A DNA stretch of 14,975 nucleotides from Oscillospiraceae bacterium (GCA_017394475.1 JAFPYQ010000147.1:1-14975), one strand, 5' to 3'. Shown: positions 1 to 6,346, counted from the first letter of the stretch. Numbers and translations: made by a program. The notes: generated by a model not told the origin, from the letters alone.

Positions 1-34
1 AAAAACATTGTCTGTTTTATTGTTTTATATTTGT

Positions 35-64
35 ACTTGTCTTTGTTTTTGTCTTTGTCTTTGT
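35..64. repeat. Degenerate CTTTGT hexamer tandem repeat
   Basis: Five consecutive 6-base units (ACTTGT, CTTTGT, TTTTGT, CTTTGT, CTTTGT) are visible. In one minus-strand frame this reads as alternating Lys-Thr. It looks like a simple-sequence tract, and no function can be assigned. Confidence 0.7.
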
Positions 65-72
65 AGTTATCT

Positions 73-88
73 TTTGGTTATAACCAAA
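73..88. repeat. 16-bp perfect palindrome
   Basis: TTTGGTTATAACCAAA is a perfect dyad with no spacer. It is followed at 91-103 by a second dyad, CTAACG-G-CGTTAG. These could be protein-binding sites, but no promoter or gene next to them is recognisable. Confidence 0.6.
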
Positions 89-98
89 TTCTAACGGC

Positions 99-127
99 GT
101 TAGGTTTTGGTTAGGATATGGGTTAGG
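99..127. repeat. Three GTTAGG direct repeats at helical-turn spacing
   Basis: GTTAGG occurs at 99-104, 110-115 and 122-127, with start-to-start distances of 11 and 12 bp. The last two copies share the longer context GGTTAGGAT. Spacing near one helical turn is typical of iteron-like binding sites, but nothing nearby supports an origin or an attachment site. Confidence 0.5.
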
Positions 128-265
128 ATGTGGTTGTAATTTGGCTTCATAGCCGCTGTGTCAGAGTGCCATTGATCTCTTGCCTGCACCGGGCTCTCTG
201 TGCCTTCTGACCGCTATATCATCAATACTATTGCACAGTTCATAAATCAGCATTGATACCGCTGC

Positions 266-301
266 AAAAAATGACCCATCCTGTCCGAAAAGACAGGATG
301 G
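266..301 (-). terminator. Intrinsic terminator of the 342-737 gene
   Basis: Read on the minus strand, a 10-bp perfect stem (CCATCCTGTC / GACAGGATGG, arms at 276-285 and 292-301) with a 6-nt loop is followed by GTCA and six T residues (266-271). It lies 41 nt past the distal TGA of the split gene at 342-737, so it marks the original end of that gene. Confidence 0.85.
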
Positions 302-341
302 AACACATCAACAATATCACAACAGGATCTTCTTTCATCCC

Positions 342-737
342 TCAACGTTTAAGAAAGCTGTTTGCCTCATCCCATATGATCTGCTCCACAGAGCTGTCAT
401 CTGCCACATCACGAAGTACAGCAATCAGTTCTTCCTTGTCCTATGCCGCGTTGATGCATCTTTGCAGCATCCACACCGTATGAGCCGCAGGTCTGCGCTT
501 TACTGAGGCTATGAGGGATGGAAGAAAGTCGGGATAGAAGCGTTCTATAAAATGGGTCATAGCCCCCGGCATACCATAATCATCAAGAGGATGGCGCTCC
601 ATGATGGAAAGCAGGCTTTCTGTGATCTCAATACCCGCACCCTCATCTTCAAGCTGTTCCATGATCTCCTCCGAGCGATATTCAAATTCATCTGTACCGA
701 TGAGTTCTTCAAGCTGTCTCAATAGTTCCTCTGTCAT
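342..737 (-). pseudogene. Imm30-like small protein split by an in-frame TAG
   Basis: The start is an ATG at 737, with an AAAGGG-type ribosome site about 10 nt upstream. The first 98 codons run to a TAG at 441-443. The same frame then continues without a gap for 32 more codons to a TGA at 342-344, followed by the terminator. The joined product would be about 130 residues, acidic, soluble and helical. The core (residues about 50-97) includes GMPGAMTHFIE, a Tyr/Pro-Asp segment and RPAAHTVWMLQRCINA. From memory this pattern resembles the immunity protein 30 type (Imm30) of polymorphic-toxin systems, but that match is unverified. No cognate toxin is in the window. The distal part (DKEELIAVLRDVADD...) keeps a natural amphipathic codon pattern, so the nonsense change looks recent, or it could be a sequencing error. 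The gene begins just after the upstream operon's terminator, with little room for its own promoter. Confidence 0.65.
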
Positions 738-755
738 GACCCTGCACCCTTTCTG

Positions 756-799
756 AAAAAAACATAGTATTCCGAACTGTTTAGGTCTGGAATACTATG
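756..799 (-). terminator. Intrinsic terminator of the kinase/vWA/PP2C operon
   Basis: An 11-bp perfect inverted repeat (CATAGTATTCC / GGAATACTATG, arms at 763-773 and 789-799) is followed on the minus strand by seven T residues (756-762). It lies 12 nt past the stop of the 812-1933 gene. The next minus-strand gene starts only 18 nt beyond the T tract, so that gene depends on readthrough or on a promoter hidden in the hairpin. Confidence 0.85.
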
Positions 800-811
800 G
801 TCGTTGATATC

Positions 812-1933
812 TTACATCTTGGACTTTTCCTTTGCGTTCTGCTTAGCTATCTTCTTCTGCTCAGCCGCACGCCTTTTAAGCTCGTCCTTGGACATTGTAG
901 CGTTGTTGCTGTCGTCCTCTTCCTTACCTTCATTGAGGATCTCATCGATATCGGAATTATCCTCATCATCTGCAAAAGCTGCAAATCTCTTCTTGAAAGC
1001 TCCGCCGCTGCCGCCCAGAGACTGGGAAAGCATAACGCTTGCTTCGTAAGCACTTGTCTTGCCGTCGCCCACTGTAGGAAGAACTACGGACTTGCCCACG
1101 TTATTGGTCTGTACAGCACCGCTGCCCAGATATGTGGATCTTGTCTGCTGAGGATAGCCCTGTGCACTCATCCTCTGCTGCTGTGCGAAATTGGGATTAG
1201 CAGGCTGACCGGGCATATAACCCTGTCCGGGATAACCGCCCTGCTGAGGCATATAGCCGCCCTGCTGAGGGAAGCCCTGTCCGGGATAGCCGCCCTGCTG
1301 AGGTGCATAACCGCCCTGCATAGGCTGCTGGGGCTGCTGATTTACTGCGGGATTCGTGAATCCGTTCACATCGGTCTGGACATTGCCCGGCTGAGCATTT
1401 GCCTGACCCGGCTGATTGTAGAGGAACTTGGGATCAGCAGTATTGGGATGAGCTATAGAAGGCTCGGGAGCTGCGCCGGTCTTGGGCTCAAAGAAAGGAT
1501 TGCTCTCATCGAAATCAAATCCGTCGGAAAAGTCTGCGGGAGCAGCAAGATCTGCTGCCTCATCCTTCTTGCCGCCTGCAAGAACGAATTCACTGTCGGA
1601 AACAGCGACCTCGCACTTTCCGTTCTCATAATCGAGCTTTATGAGCTTGCCCAGCATCTCATCCGAGAGCTTTACAACGCTGTCATCAGCAAGGCTGATG
1701 TTCAGGATCTGCTCTGCTCTCTTCTTGCCTGTAAGAGCGCAGTATGCAAGGGCATTCTCAAATGCACTTACATCCTCTGCAGCATCATTTGCGATGCGAA
1801 CGCCTGTTACGCCTGTGACCATCTCTTTGCCGTCTGTAAGGATCAGGCACAATTCGCCCGAAATGCCTGATTTGGCGTTTTTCAGGGTCTGTGCATAATC
1901 TTTGGCAATGTTGTATAGTGCCTTGATTTCCAT
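812..1933 (-). CDS. CDA-fold-like protein with Pro/Gln/Gly/Tyr-rich middle
   Basis: The protein has 373 residues. An AAGGAAAGGA ribosome site 7 nt upstream supports the ATG at 1933. I do not recognise a named family. Three parts are visible. (1) Residues 1-120 are globular: helix, strand (ELCLILTDGK), strand (MVTGVTGVRI), helix (EDVSAFENALAYCALTG), strand, helix (SDEMLGKLIKL), strand (KCEVAVSD). Order and spacing match the cytidine deaminase fold, but the zinc-binding Cys and catalytic Glu motifs (CAE, PCxxC) are absent, so it would be a non-catalytic or binding version. (2) Residues about 165-265 are low complexity, with GGYxPQQ and YPGQG repeats, and probably disordered. (3) The C-terminus has an acidic patch (ADDEDNSDIDE) and a basic helix (residues about 348-373). 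There is no signal peptide or membrane segment. It is last in the operon, 91 nt after the phosphatase gene. A scaffold or phosphorylation target of the kinase is an inference only. Confidence 0.75.
   Translation of the reverse strand: MEIKALYNIAKDYAQTLKNAKSGISGELCLILTDGKEMVTGVTGVRIANDAAEDVSAFENALAYCALTGKKRAEQILNISLADDSVVKLSDEMLGKLIKLDYENGKCEVAVSDSEFVLAGGKKDEAADLAAPADFSDGFDFDESNPFFEPKTGAAPEPSIAHPNTADPKFLYNQPGQANAQPGNVQTDVNGFTNPAVNQQPQQPMQGGYAPQQGGYPGQGFPQQGGYMPQQGGYPGQGYMPGQPANPNFAQQQRMSAQGYPQQTRSTYLGSGAVQTNNVGKSVVLPTVGDGKTSAYEASVMLSQSLGGSGGAFKKRFAAFADDEDNSDIDEILNEGKEEDDSNNATMSKDELKRRAAEQKKIAKQNAKEKSKM
1221..1303. repeat. 29-bp near-identical direct repeats in the PQG-rich region
   Basis: Two 29-base copies (1221-1249 and 1275-1303) differ at a single base and lie 54 bp apart. 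Both begin CCCTGTCCGGGATA and end CTGCTGAGG. They encode the GGYPGQG/PQQGG repeats. Such repeats allow slippage or recombination that changes the length of the low-complexity segment. Confidence 0.8.
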
Positions 1934-1962
1934 AAAATAATCCTTTCCTTATTGATTTATCA

Positions 1963-1977
1963 GATAGGATACCTATC
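1963..1977. repeat. 15-bp dyad in the leader of the 812-1933 gene
   Basis: GATAGG-ATA-CCTATC is a perfect inverted repeat with a 3-nt centre. It lies in the 91-nt gap between the phosphatase and the downstream gene, about 30 nt upstream of the start codon. It could form a small RNA hairpin or bind a protein. No function can be read from sequence alone. Confidence 0.45.
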
Positions 1978-2024
1978 CAGACGGCAGTGAAGATACCGCC
2001 CTGTTATCGTTCGGCTGTCACCGA

Positions 2025-2936
2025 TCAATAATTTTTCTTGGTAGCAAGAAGAGCTGCCTTCCTCTCAGCGGCTATCCTCTTGTTCTCCTCGATGTTCTTC
2101 TTGATGAGCTCATTGCATTCATTTGCCATCTCATCATCATATACGCATGAGAAGGATATATCATCCTCTGTGCCGAAGTGAGAACGCTTGGTGATGTTCT
2201 TTACTACCACCTGCTCGATCCTGTCGGTATCAACGAGCTGCGATGCAACCACTACATGATAGTCCAGGAAATCATACTCACTTGCAAAGGATGTATAGAG
2301 CCCGTCTGTAGAAGCGAACATCCCCAGGAGCTTCTTGTCCTTGATGAAAAAGCTGTTGAACATCTGGGAGGCATTGGCGTTGCACATGGATGATGTAACA
2401 TTGGCAGGCGCGCTCTCATCATAGTTCATAGGCAGCACTGCCTTGCCGTCCTCAAAGATAGCTACAAGACTTCCGTCACCGATCTGTATGCCGAAAGTAA
2501 ATCCCTTGCCTGCAACACCTGCGATAAGTGTCGTACCGTAGTAGGATTCGGGATTTATCTCCGCAAATTCCTTGTCGGAAAACTTTTTCTTTTCCTCCAC
2601 AGTAACGGGATTCTCTTTGAGATGAGCATTTACCTTTTCATTCCAGATCGAAATGATCTGCTTCTCTATATTCTTTATAACCATTTTCGGACGCAGAGGG
2701 AAATTCTCCTCAAATTCGTCCGCATTCTCATAGAAGCGGTCGATAGTTTCAAGAGTTGCCTCAACAGCGAACTGTGAGCCGAAATTGCTCCTGAAATGCT
2801 TTTTGCTTCCATGACCGTCTGCGACCACGCAGACAGCATATCTATCCGCTACTCTGTGAGACGATGCGTCCTGGCATACTATGCCTTTTCTCTCATGGCT
2901 CACACCCTTCACAGAGCGGCTAAATCCTTTGAACAT
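2025..2936 (-). CDS. PP2C-family Ser/Thr protein phosphatase
   Basis: A metal-dependent (Mn/Mg) phosphoprotein phosphatase of about 303 residues, presumably cytoplasmic and antagonist of the adjacent kinase. PP2C landmarks, in order: SVKGVSHERKG near the N-terminus, VVADGHGS (metal-ligand Asp40), YYGTTLIAGV (about 132-141), IGDGS (Asp154), STDGLYT (Asp211) and GTEDDISF (Asp258/259). The tail (about 272-303) is a charged helix rich in Lys and Glu. I chose the ATG at 2936 because AAGGGAG lies 8 nt upstream; an in-frame ATG at 2966 adds 10 residues but has no ribosome site. The gene follows the vWA gene by 45 nt in the same operon. In TerY-P-type triads this phosphatase is the constant partner of the kinase and the vWA protein. 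Confidence 0.92.
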   Translation of the reverse strand: MFKGFSRSVKGVSHERKGIVCQDASSHRVADRYAVCVVADGHGSKKHFRSNFGSQFAVEATLETIDRFYENADEFEENFPLRPKMVIKNIEKQIISIWNEKVNAHLKENPVTVEEKKKFSDKEFAEINPESYYGTTLIAGVAGKGFTFGIQIGDGSLVAIFEDGKAVLPMNYDESAPANVTSSMCNANASQMFNSFFIKDKKLLGMFASTDGLYTSFASEYDFLDYHVVVASQLVDTDRIEQVVVKNITKRSHFGTEDDISFSCVYDDEMANECNELIKKNIEENKRIAAERKAALLATKKNY

Positions 2937-2944
2937 TTGCAGTA

Positions 2945-2951
2945 CTCCCTT
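2945..2951 (-). promoter_or_regulatory. Ribosome site that fixes the PP2C start
   Basis: AAGGGAG on the minus strand lies 8 nt before the ATG at 2936. No comparable site precedes the alternative in-frame ATG at 2966. The shorter start also begins directly at the conserved phosphatase fold. Confidence 0.8.
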
Positions 2952-2981
2952 CGATATGACGGTCATGTATCCGACCGGCTA

Positions 2982-3809
2982 TTACCAGCCTGTATCGAAA
3001 GATACTGTATCATTCTCGTCCTGGTTGTTGACAAATTCCTGGATCTGCTGACCGAGGAGCTTCTGCTTAGCTGCATATACATCCTCTTCGTTGAGCTCCT
3101 CATCATCTCTTTCATCGGAAAGGGTCATGGACTTGGAACCGATCTGGGATGCTGTTACAGCGACTACCTTGATCATCTGTGCAAGCTGTCCGCCGGAATA
3201 TGCGTGAACGACTGTATCCTTGGAGCCTGTGAACTCTGCGAGCATGTCGTCATTAGCCTCACTGCCGATACCCAGGGCTGCCTTAAGGCCGAACTTATAC
3301 CAGGAGTTTGCCTGCAGTGCGGCAAGACCTGCCTTGTAGTCATCGGAAGGATAACCATCGGTCATAAGGAAGATGACGGGTGCGAACGAAAGTGAGGGAG
3401 AATTGAGGTAGCTGTTTCTTGACATTCTGGAGGAAAGCTCCTTGAATGCCTCGCCCATACTGGTAACTCCGTCTGCGCGAAGTCTTGACCACTCAAAGTC
3501 CTCTATGGAAATAGGCTCTGCATACATCCATGAAACATCCGTCGAGAATGTGAGAACTGCTACTTTAACATCCGTATCCGCTTCACCTACGCGGCGGATC
3601 TCGGGTATGAGCTCCTCCATAACGGTATTGAGCTCACCTATCTTCTTGCCCCTCATAGAGCCTGATGTGTCTATAAGGAAGAATATAACAAGGCTCTTTT
3701 TGGAAACGCCTGTGGCTGAAAGGGGATCATCATCATCGAAATCCAGAAGATCATCTTCAAAATCGGTCTGGGACTGGAGTTCCTTCTCTGTTTTATTCCC
3801 GTTACTCAT
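2982..3809 (-). CDS. TerY-type von Willebrand factor A protein
   Basis: A 275-residue cytoplasmic vWA-domain protein. The metal-ion-dependent adhesion site is complete: DTSGSM (Asp47, Ser49, Ser51), Thr116 in GVTSMGEAF, and Asp151 in FLMTDGYPSDD. This supports divalent-metal-dependent partner binding. The domain spans about residues 40-225. It is preceded by a very acidic segment (residues 16-28, DFEDDLLDFDDDD) and followed by an acidic, Gln-rich tail (about 230-275), both likely flexible. There is no signal peptide or membrane anchor. AAGGAGAG 7-8 nt before the ATG supports the start. It sits between the kinase gene (43-nt gap) and the PP2C gene (45-nt gap). vWA proteins in this arrangement are called TerY-like and are thought to assemble with the kinase/phosphatase pair; the partner here is not known. 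Confidence 0.9.
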   Translation of the reverse strand: MSNGNKTEKELQSQTDFEDDLLDFDDDDPLSATGVSKKSLVIFFLIDTSGSMRGKKIGELNTVMEELIPEIRRVGEADTDVKVAVLTFSTDVSWMYAEPISIEDFEWSRLRADGVTSMGEAFKELSSRMSRNSYLNSPSLSFAPVIFLMTDGYPSDDYKAGLAALQANSWYKFGLKAALGIGSEANDDMLAEFTGSKDTVVHAYSGGQLAQMIKVVAVTASQIGSKSMTLSDERDDEELNEEDVYAAKQKLLGQQIQEFVNNQDENDTVSFDTGW

Positions 3810-3852
3810 ATTTAAACTCTCCTTAATGTGTAAGTCTTAATTCTGCGGTATC

Positions 3853-5199
3853 TCAGATCTTAGCCTGAACTCCGCCGCCAAAATCTATCTCAAGTCCCGG
3901 CCATACGGGGAAACCGTTTCCGGGAGGTACATCCCTTACTGACTCATCGGGGAATTTAACGCTCCAGATCTTTTCGGAAGTATTCTTGATACCAAGAAGT
4001 CCTGCCTTGAGCTTATTCTCAACAAGCTCACCCGATACAGTGAGGAAATCGTCCGAATCCCTGTCGATATCGCACTCAAAGAACCTGCAGCCGACATAGA
4101 GCGGGATCCTGTAATCCAGGTGATTTATGCTGAGTGACGAGAACTGCATGCCGCACTTGGGGCAGCGATATGTCTTGTCATCGAGTTTGACGAACATGGA
4201 AGTGAAATTGGTCCTTCCGCAGCTGCACATTATTATCTCAGAACGCAGGCGGATGAACATCTTCTGCCACTCATTCTCGATTATGCGCTTGTTGGGTTCT
4301 GTAAGACCTGTGGTGAAGGATGTGATGAACGCATCCTTTATATACTGGGGATAAAGTCTCCAGAACTTGATGACATTGTCATGTATTCCTCTTACAGGGC
4401 GGTTCGATGTATCCTCGGGATCATATACGAACACTGCAGAGGAACCGTAATGCTTGAGCTCGGAGGATTCGGTGAGGCATATATCCTTTACCACCTTTTC
4501 GCCCTCCATGGGGTCTCCTCTGAACAGGAGCTTGAAGAGCACTACTGCAAGAGAATACTTATCCGTCTGCACATTAGGCTTTGCAACGCCCCTTACGATC
4601 TCGGGAGCCATATATCCGGGCTTACCGCCGATACCGAAGTTGGAGCCATCCGGAGCGATATTGTCGCAGTCGCAGACGAGAACGGCACCGGTGTTCACAT
4701 TTATGAAGAAGCCGCCGTCGTTAAGGTCCTGATAGCTCTTACCGCTTCTGTGGAGCTGTCTGAAAGCATTTACTATGTTTATGACAGCCGTTACCATCGC
4801 ATAGAGGTTGGTGAACCTTACAGGGCGCTTTGTAGCTCTGCCTGTGAGGGGATCCACCTCAAGCTTGTATGTATTGAGGATATCCACGAAGGAATCAAAG
4901 CTTGCAGGCTTGAGTTCCATTATGTAGCCGAAAGTTCCGTCCTCATTCTCCTTAGTAAGGTACTTGGGCCACAGGAACTTGTTGCTCGGCGCTCCGTCGC
5001 TGATATTATCCTTCAAATTCTTCCTGAATTCCTTGGGTCTCTTTATCTTGTCCACATCATACCATTTGAGAGCCCACTTCATACCGTTGAACTCAACAAG
5101 ATAAACGATACCCTGACCGCCGCTGCCGATCACACTGAGTACTTTGGCTTTTCCGCCGTACTCCATCTCGACCTCCTGGCCTATCTTTAACTCAACCAT
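3853..5199 (-). CDS. TerY-P-type Ser/Thr kinase with C-terminal zinc ribbon
   Basis: A 448-residue cytoplasmic protein kinase. The Gly-rich loop is GSGGQG (25-30) and the ATP-anchoring lysine is Lys45 in ALKWY. The catalytic loop is YQDLNDGGFFIN (Asp158, Asn167) instead of HRD, and the Mg-binding motif is DCDN (Asp177-Asn180) instead of DFG. GYMAPEIV and TDKYSLAVVLFKLLF follow. These variants are normal for the bacterial kinase family that travels with vWA and PP2C genes, so it is probably active. Residues about 325-349 form a zinc ribbon (C-x-C ... C-x2-C: Cys325, 327, 346, 349), followed by an all-beta tail to the C-terminus. No membrane segment is present, unlike PknB/PrkC receptor kinases. 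GGGGAGG 7 nt upstream supports the start. Gaps of 36 nt to the LRR gene and 43 nt to the vWA gene indicate one operon. Confidence 0.92.
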   Translation of the reverse strand: MVELKIGQEVEMEYGGKAKVLSVIGSGGQGIVYLVEFNGMKWALKWYDVDKIKRPKEFRKNLKDNISDGAPSNKFLWPKYLTKENEDGTFGYIMELKPASFDSFVDILNTYKLEVDPLTGRATKRPVRFTNLYAMVTAVINIVNAFRQLHRSGKSYQDLNDGGFFINVNTGAVLVCDCDNIAPDGSNFGIGGKPGYMAPEIVRGVAKPNVQTDKYSLAVVLFKLLFRGDPMEGEKVVKDICLTESSELKHYGSSAVFVYDPEDTSNRPVRGIHDNVIKFWRLYPQYIKDAFITSFTTGLTEPNKRIIENEWQKMFIRLRSEIIMCSCGRTNFTSMFVKLDDKTYRCPKCGMQFSSLSINHLDYRIPLYVGCRFFECDIDRDSDDFLTVSGELVENKLKAGLLGIKNTSEKIWSVKFPDESVRDVPPGNGFPVWPGLEIDFGGGVQAKI

Positions 5200-5235
5200 T
5201 CATATCCTCCCCATGCAGATCAGATATCATGCGAT

Positions 5236-6303
5236 CTACACTCTTTTCTTTTTAAGATCCTCGCCTGTACTTACGGTCTCATAATCGATGCCGTTAGTCA
5301 TGCAGTATTTATGTACATAAGAATTCTCGTAGCAGTGTATAACAAGCTCGGGACAGTATGAAAACGCATCGGTGTCTATAAACTTGATGCTGTCGGGCAG
5401 GAACAGGTTCTTCAGGTTCTCACAGCCTGTGAACGCTGCAGCTCCTATACTTCCCACCGTAGGAGGTATCTCCACCGTCTCAAGGCTCCTGCAGAACTGG
5501 AAGGTGTTGTCCTCTATCTCAAGGATGCCCTTGGGAATCTTGATGACGGAAAGGCTCTCACAGTTGCTGAATGCGCCCTGCTTGATTATCTTCATCATAT
5601 CCGGCAGCTCGACGCCCTTGAGCCTCTTGCAGGATGAGAACGCATAATCGCCTATCGCAAGGAGCGTGGAGGGAAGGCGCAGAGTACGCAGGAAACCGAA
5701 ACCGTCAAAGCTGAACGCTTCGATCTTGGTATATCCTTCTGGTATGGTGACATTGGCAAAAAGTCTGTACCTTGCCGCACTGCTGGGATAAAGGGGCTTC
5801 TCGTCGATGAACAGAGGCATCGGGCGCTTCTTTTCGTCCTCTTCTTCCTCGGGTTCATTGGGATCCCTCTCGGGAACTCTGAGTTTTGCCTCAAAGGGCC
5901 AGCCCAGCATATATGTAAAGCAGGCAACAACGAATTCCGCCGCCGCTTCCGACAGGAAAAGGTCGGAAAGCAGGAGGCTCTTTGCCTTCATTGTGCCTAT
6001 CTCTTTATTACCGCCCTGCTTGTAGCCTTCCTTATACATAAGGCGCAGTATGCCGACCTTGTAGCACCTGATCAGCAAACGGCGTTCTTTTTCATATTCG
6101 GGGATATAGTCGTGGATAAGGGAAATGAATTTCTTTCTGTCAAGAATAAGCTCATCGCCGTATTCATCATGCATGTGCTTCATTTTCCTCTGGATCTCTT
6201 TTGTGCTTTCAAAACCGGCTATGGTCTGAAGTACAGGAGCTCCGCACTCGGGGCAGGCATACAAGTCTGAACCGAACTCTGCATGACAGCTTTCACACTG
6301 CAT
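5236..6303 (-). CDS. Zinc-ribbon and BspA-type LRR protein, cytoplasmic
   Basis: A 355-residue protein, first gene of the operon. The N-terminal zinc ribbon is Cys3-x2-Cys6 ... Cys17-x2-Cys20. A helical region (about 36-140) with FISLIHDYIPEYEKERRLLI resembles, from memory, a helical module found beside Hsp70, FHA or kinase domains in clostridia; this is unverified. An acidic linker (PEEEEDEKK, about 150-160) leads to five or six LRR_5/BspA repeats (about 183-325) of the type aF..C..L..v.iP..v..I...aF. Most BspA-type proteins are secreted, but this one has no signal peptide, so it is probably an intracellular binding scaffold. I chose the ATG at 6303 because AAGGAG lies 8 nt upstream; a TTG at 6309 would leave only 2 nt to that site. 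The stop is TAG, with a TGA three codons further on. Its position ahead of the kinase suggests an adaptor or sensor role, which is inference. Confidence 0.85.
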   Translation of the reverse strand: MQCESCHAEFGSDLYACPECGAPVLQTIAGFESTKEIQRKMKHMHDEYGDELILDRKKFISLIHDYIPEYEKERRLLIRCYKVGILRLMYKEGYKQGGNKEIGTMKAKSLLLSDLFLSEAAAEFVVACFTYMLGWPFEAKLRVPERDPNEPEEEEDEKKRPMPLFIDEKPLYPSSAARYRLFANVTIPEGYTKIEAFSFDGFGFLRTLRLPSTLLAIGDYAFSSCKRLKGVELPDMMKIIKQGAFSNCESLSVIKIPKGILEIEDNTFQFCRSLETVEIPPTVGSIGAAAFTGCENLKNLFLPDSIKFIDTDAFSYCPELVIHCYENSYVHKYCMTNGIDYETVSTGEDLKKKRV

Positions 6304-6309
6304 AATCAA

Positions 6310-6317
6310 CTCTCCTT
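6310..6317 (-). promoter_or_regulatory. Ribosome site that fixes the LRR gene start
   Basis: AAGGAGAG on the minus strand leaves 8 nt between AGGAG and the ATG at 6303. The in-frame TTG at 6309 nearly touches the site, so it is not a likely start. Confidence 0.8.
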
Positions 6318-6330
6318 ACTGTAAACGATG

Positions 6331-6346
6331 TGCTCGGCTGCGAGCA
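6331..6346 (-). promoter_or_regulatory. Hairpin in the operon leader
   Basis: TGCTCG-GCTG-CGAGCA is a 6-bp stem with a 4-nt loop. It lies in the roughly 100-nt untranslated leader between the operon promoter and the LRR gene, about 14 nt upstream of the ribosome site. It may stabilise the 5' end or tune translation. Confidence 0.4.

Larger units (their letters stand above)
1..265. other. Gene-free left edge with short repeats
   Basis: I see no supportable gene here. The stretch is AT-rich at its left end and holds a hexamer repeat, a 16-bp palindrome and GTTAGG repeats, listed separately. On the minus strand one frame is open from the window edge to a TGA at 161-163, and beyond it to an ATG at 253. 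It has no ribosome site and no recognisable domain, so I do not call it a gene. It could be a decayed coding remnant. Confidence 0.6.

Noticed and set aside
99-127. Telomere-like GTTAGG repeats
   Set aside because: Only three non-tandem copies are present, with no sign of a linear end or a hairpin telomere.
161-253. Minus-strand 30-codon frame with further open frame beyond its TGA
   Set aside because: No ribosome site precedes the ATG at 253, it lies just past an intrinsic terminator, and neither part shows a domain. Chance openness or a decayed remnant is more likely.
253-483. Plus-strand open frame of 76 codons at the left edge
   Set aside because: It runs across the minus-strand terminator and the distal half of the split gene. 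It has no ribosome site and a Ser-rich, composition-driven product.
1197-1325. CRISPR array suggested by the 29-bp repeats
   Set aside because: Only two full copies exist, the spacing sequence is itself repetitive, and the repeats lie in frame inside a coding region.
797-1870. Plus-strand open frame of 357 codons opposite the PQG-rich gene
   Set aside because: It is antisense to a gene with a good ribosome site and operon context. Its product is a low-complexity mix of Leu, Ile, Cys and His that mirrors the opposite strand, with no domain.
2937-2966. ATG at 2966 for the PP2C gene
   Set aside because: No ribosome site lies upstream, while the ATG at 2936 has AAGGGAG at 8 nt and starts at the conserved fold.
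2982-5199. Tellurite-resistance (Ter) operon
   Set aside because: The triad proteins fit the TerY-P pattern, but no TerC, TerD/E/Z or other core Ter gene is present, so a tellurite-resistance role is not supported.
6301-6309. TTG start at 6309 for the LRR gene
   Set aside because: The ribosome site would be only about 2 nt away. The ATG at 6303 has ideal spacing.
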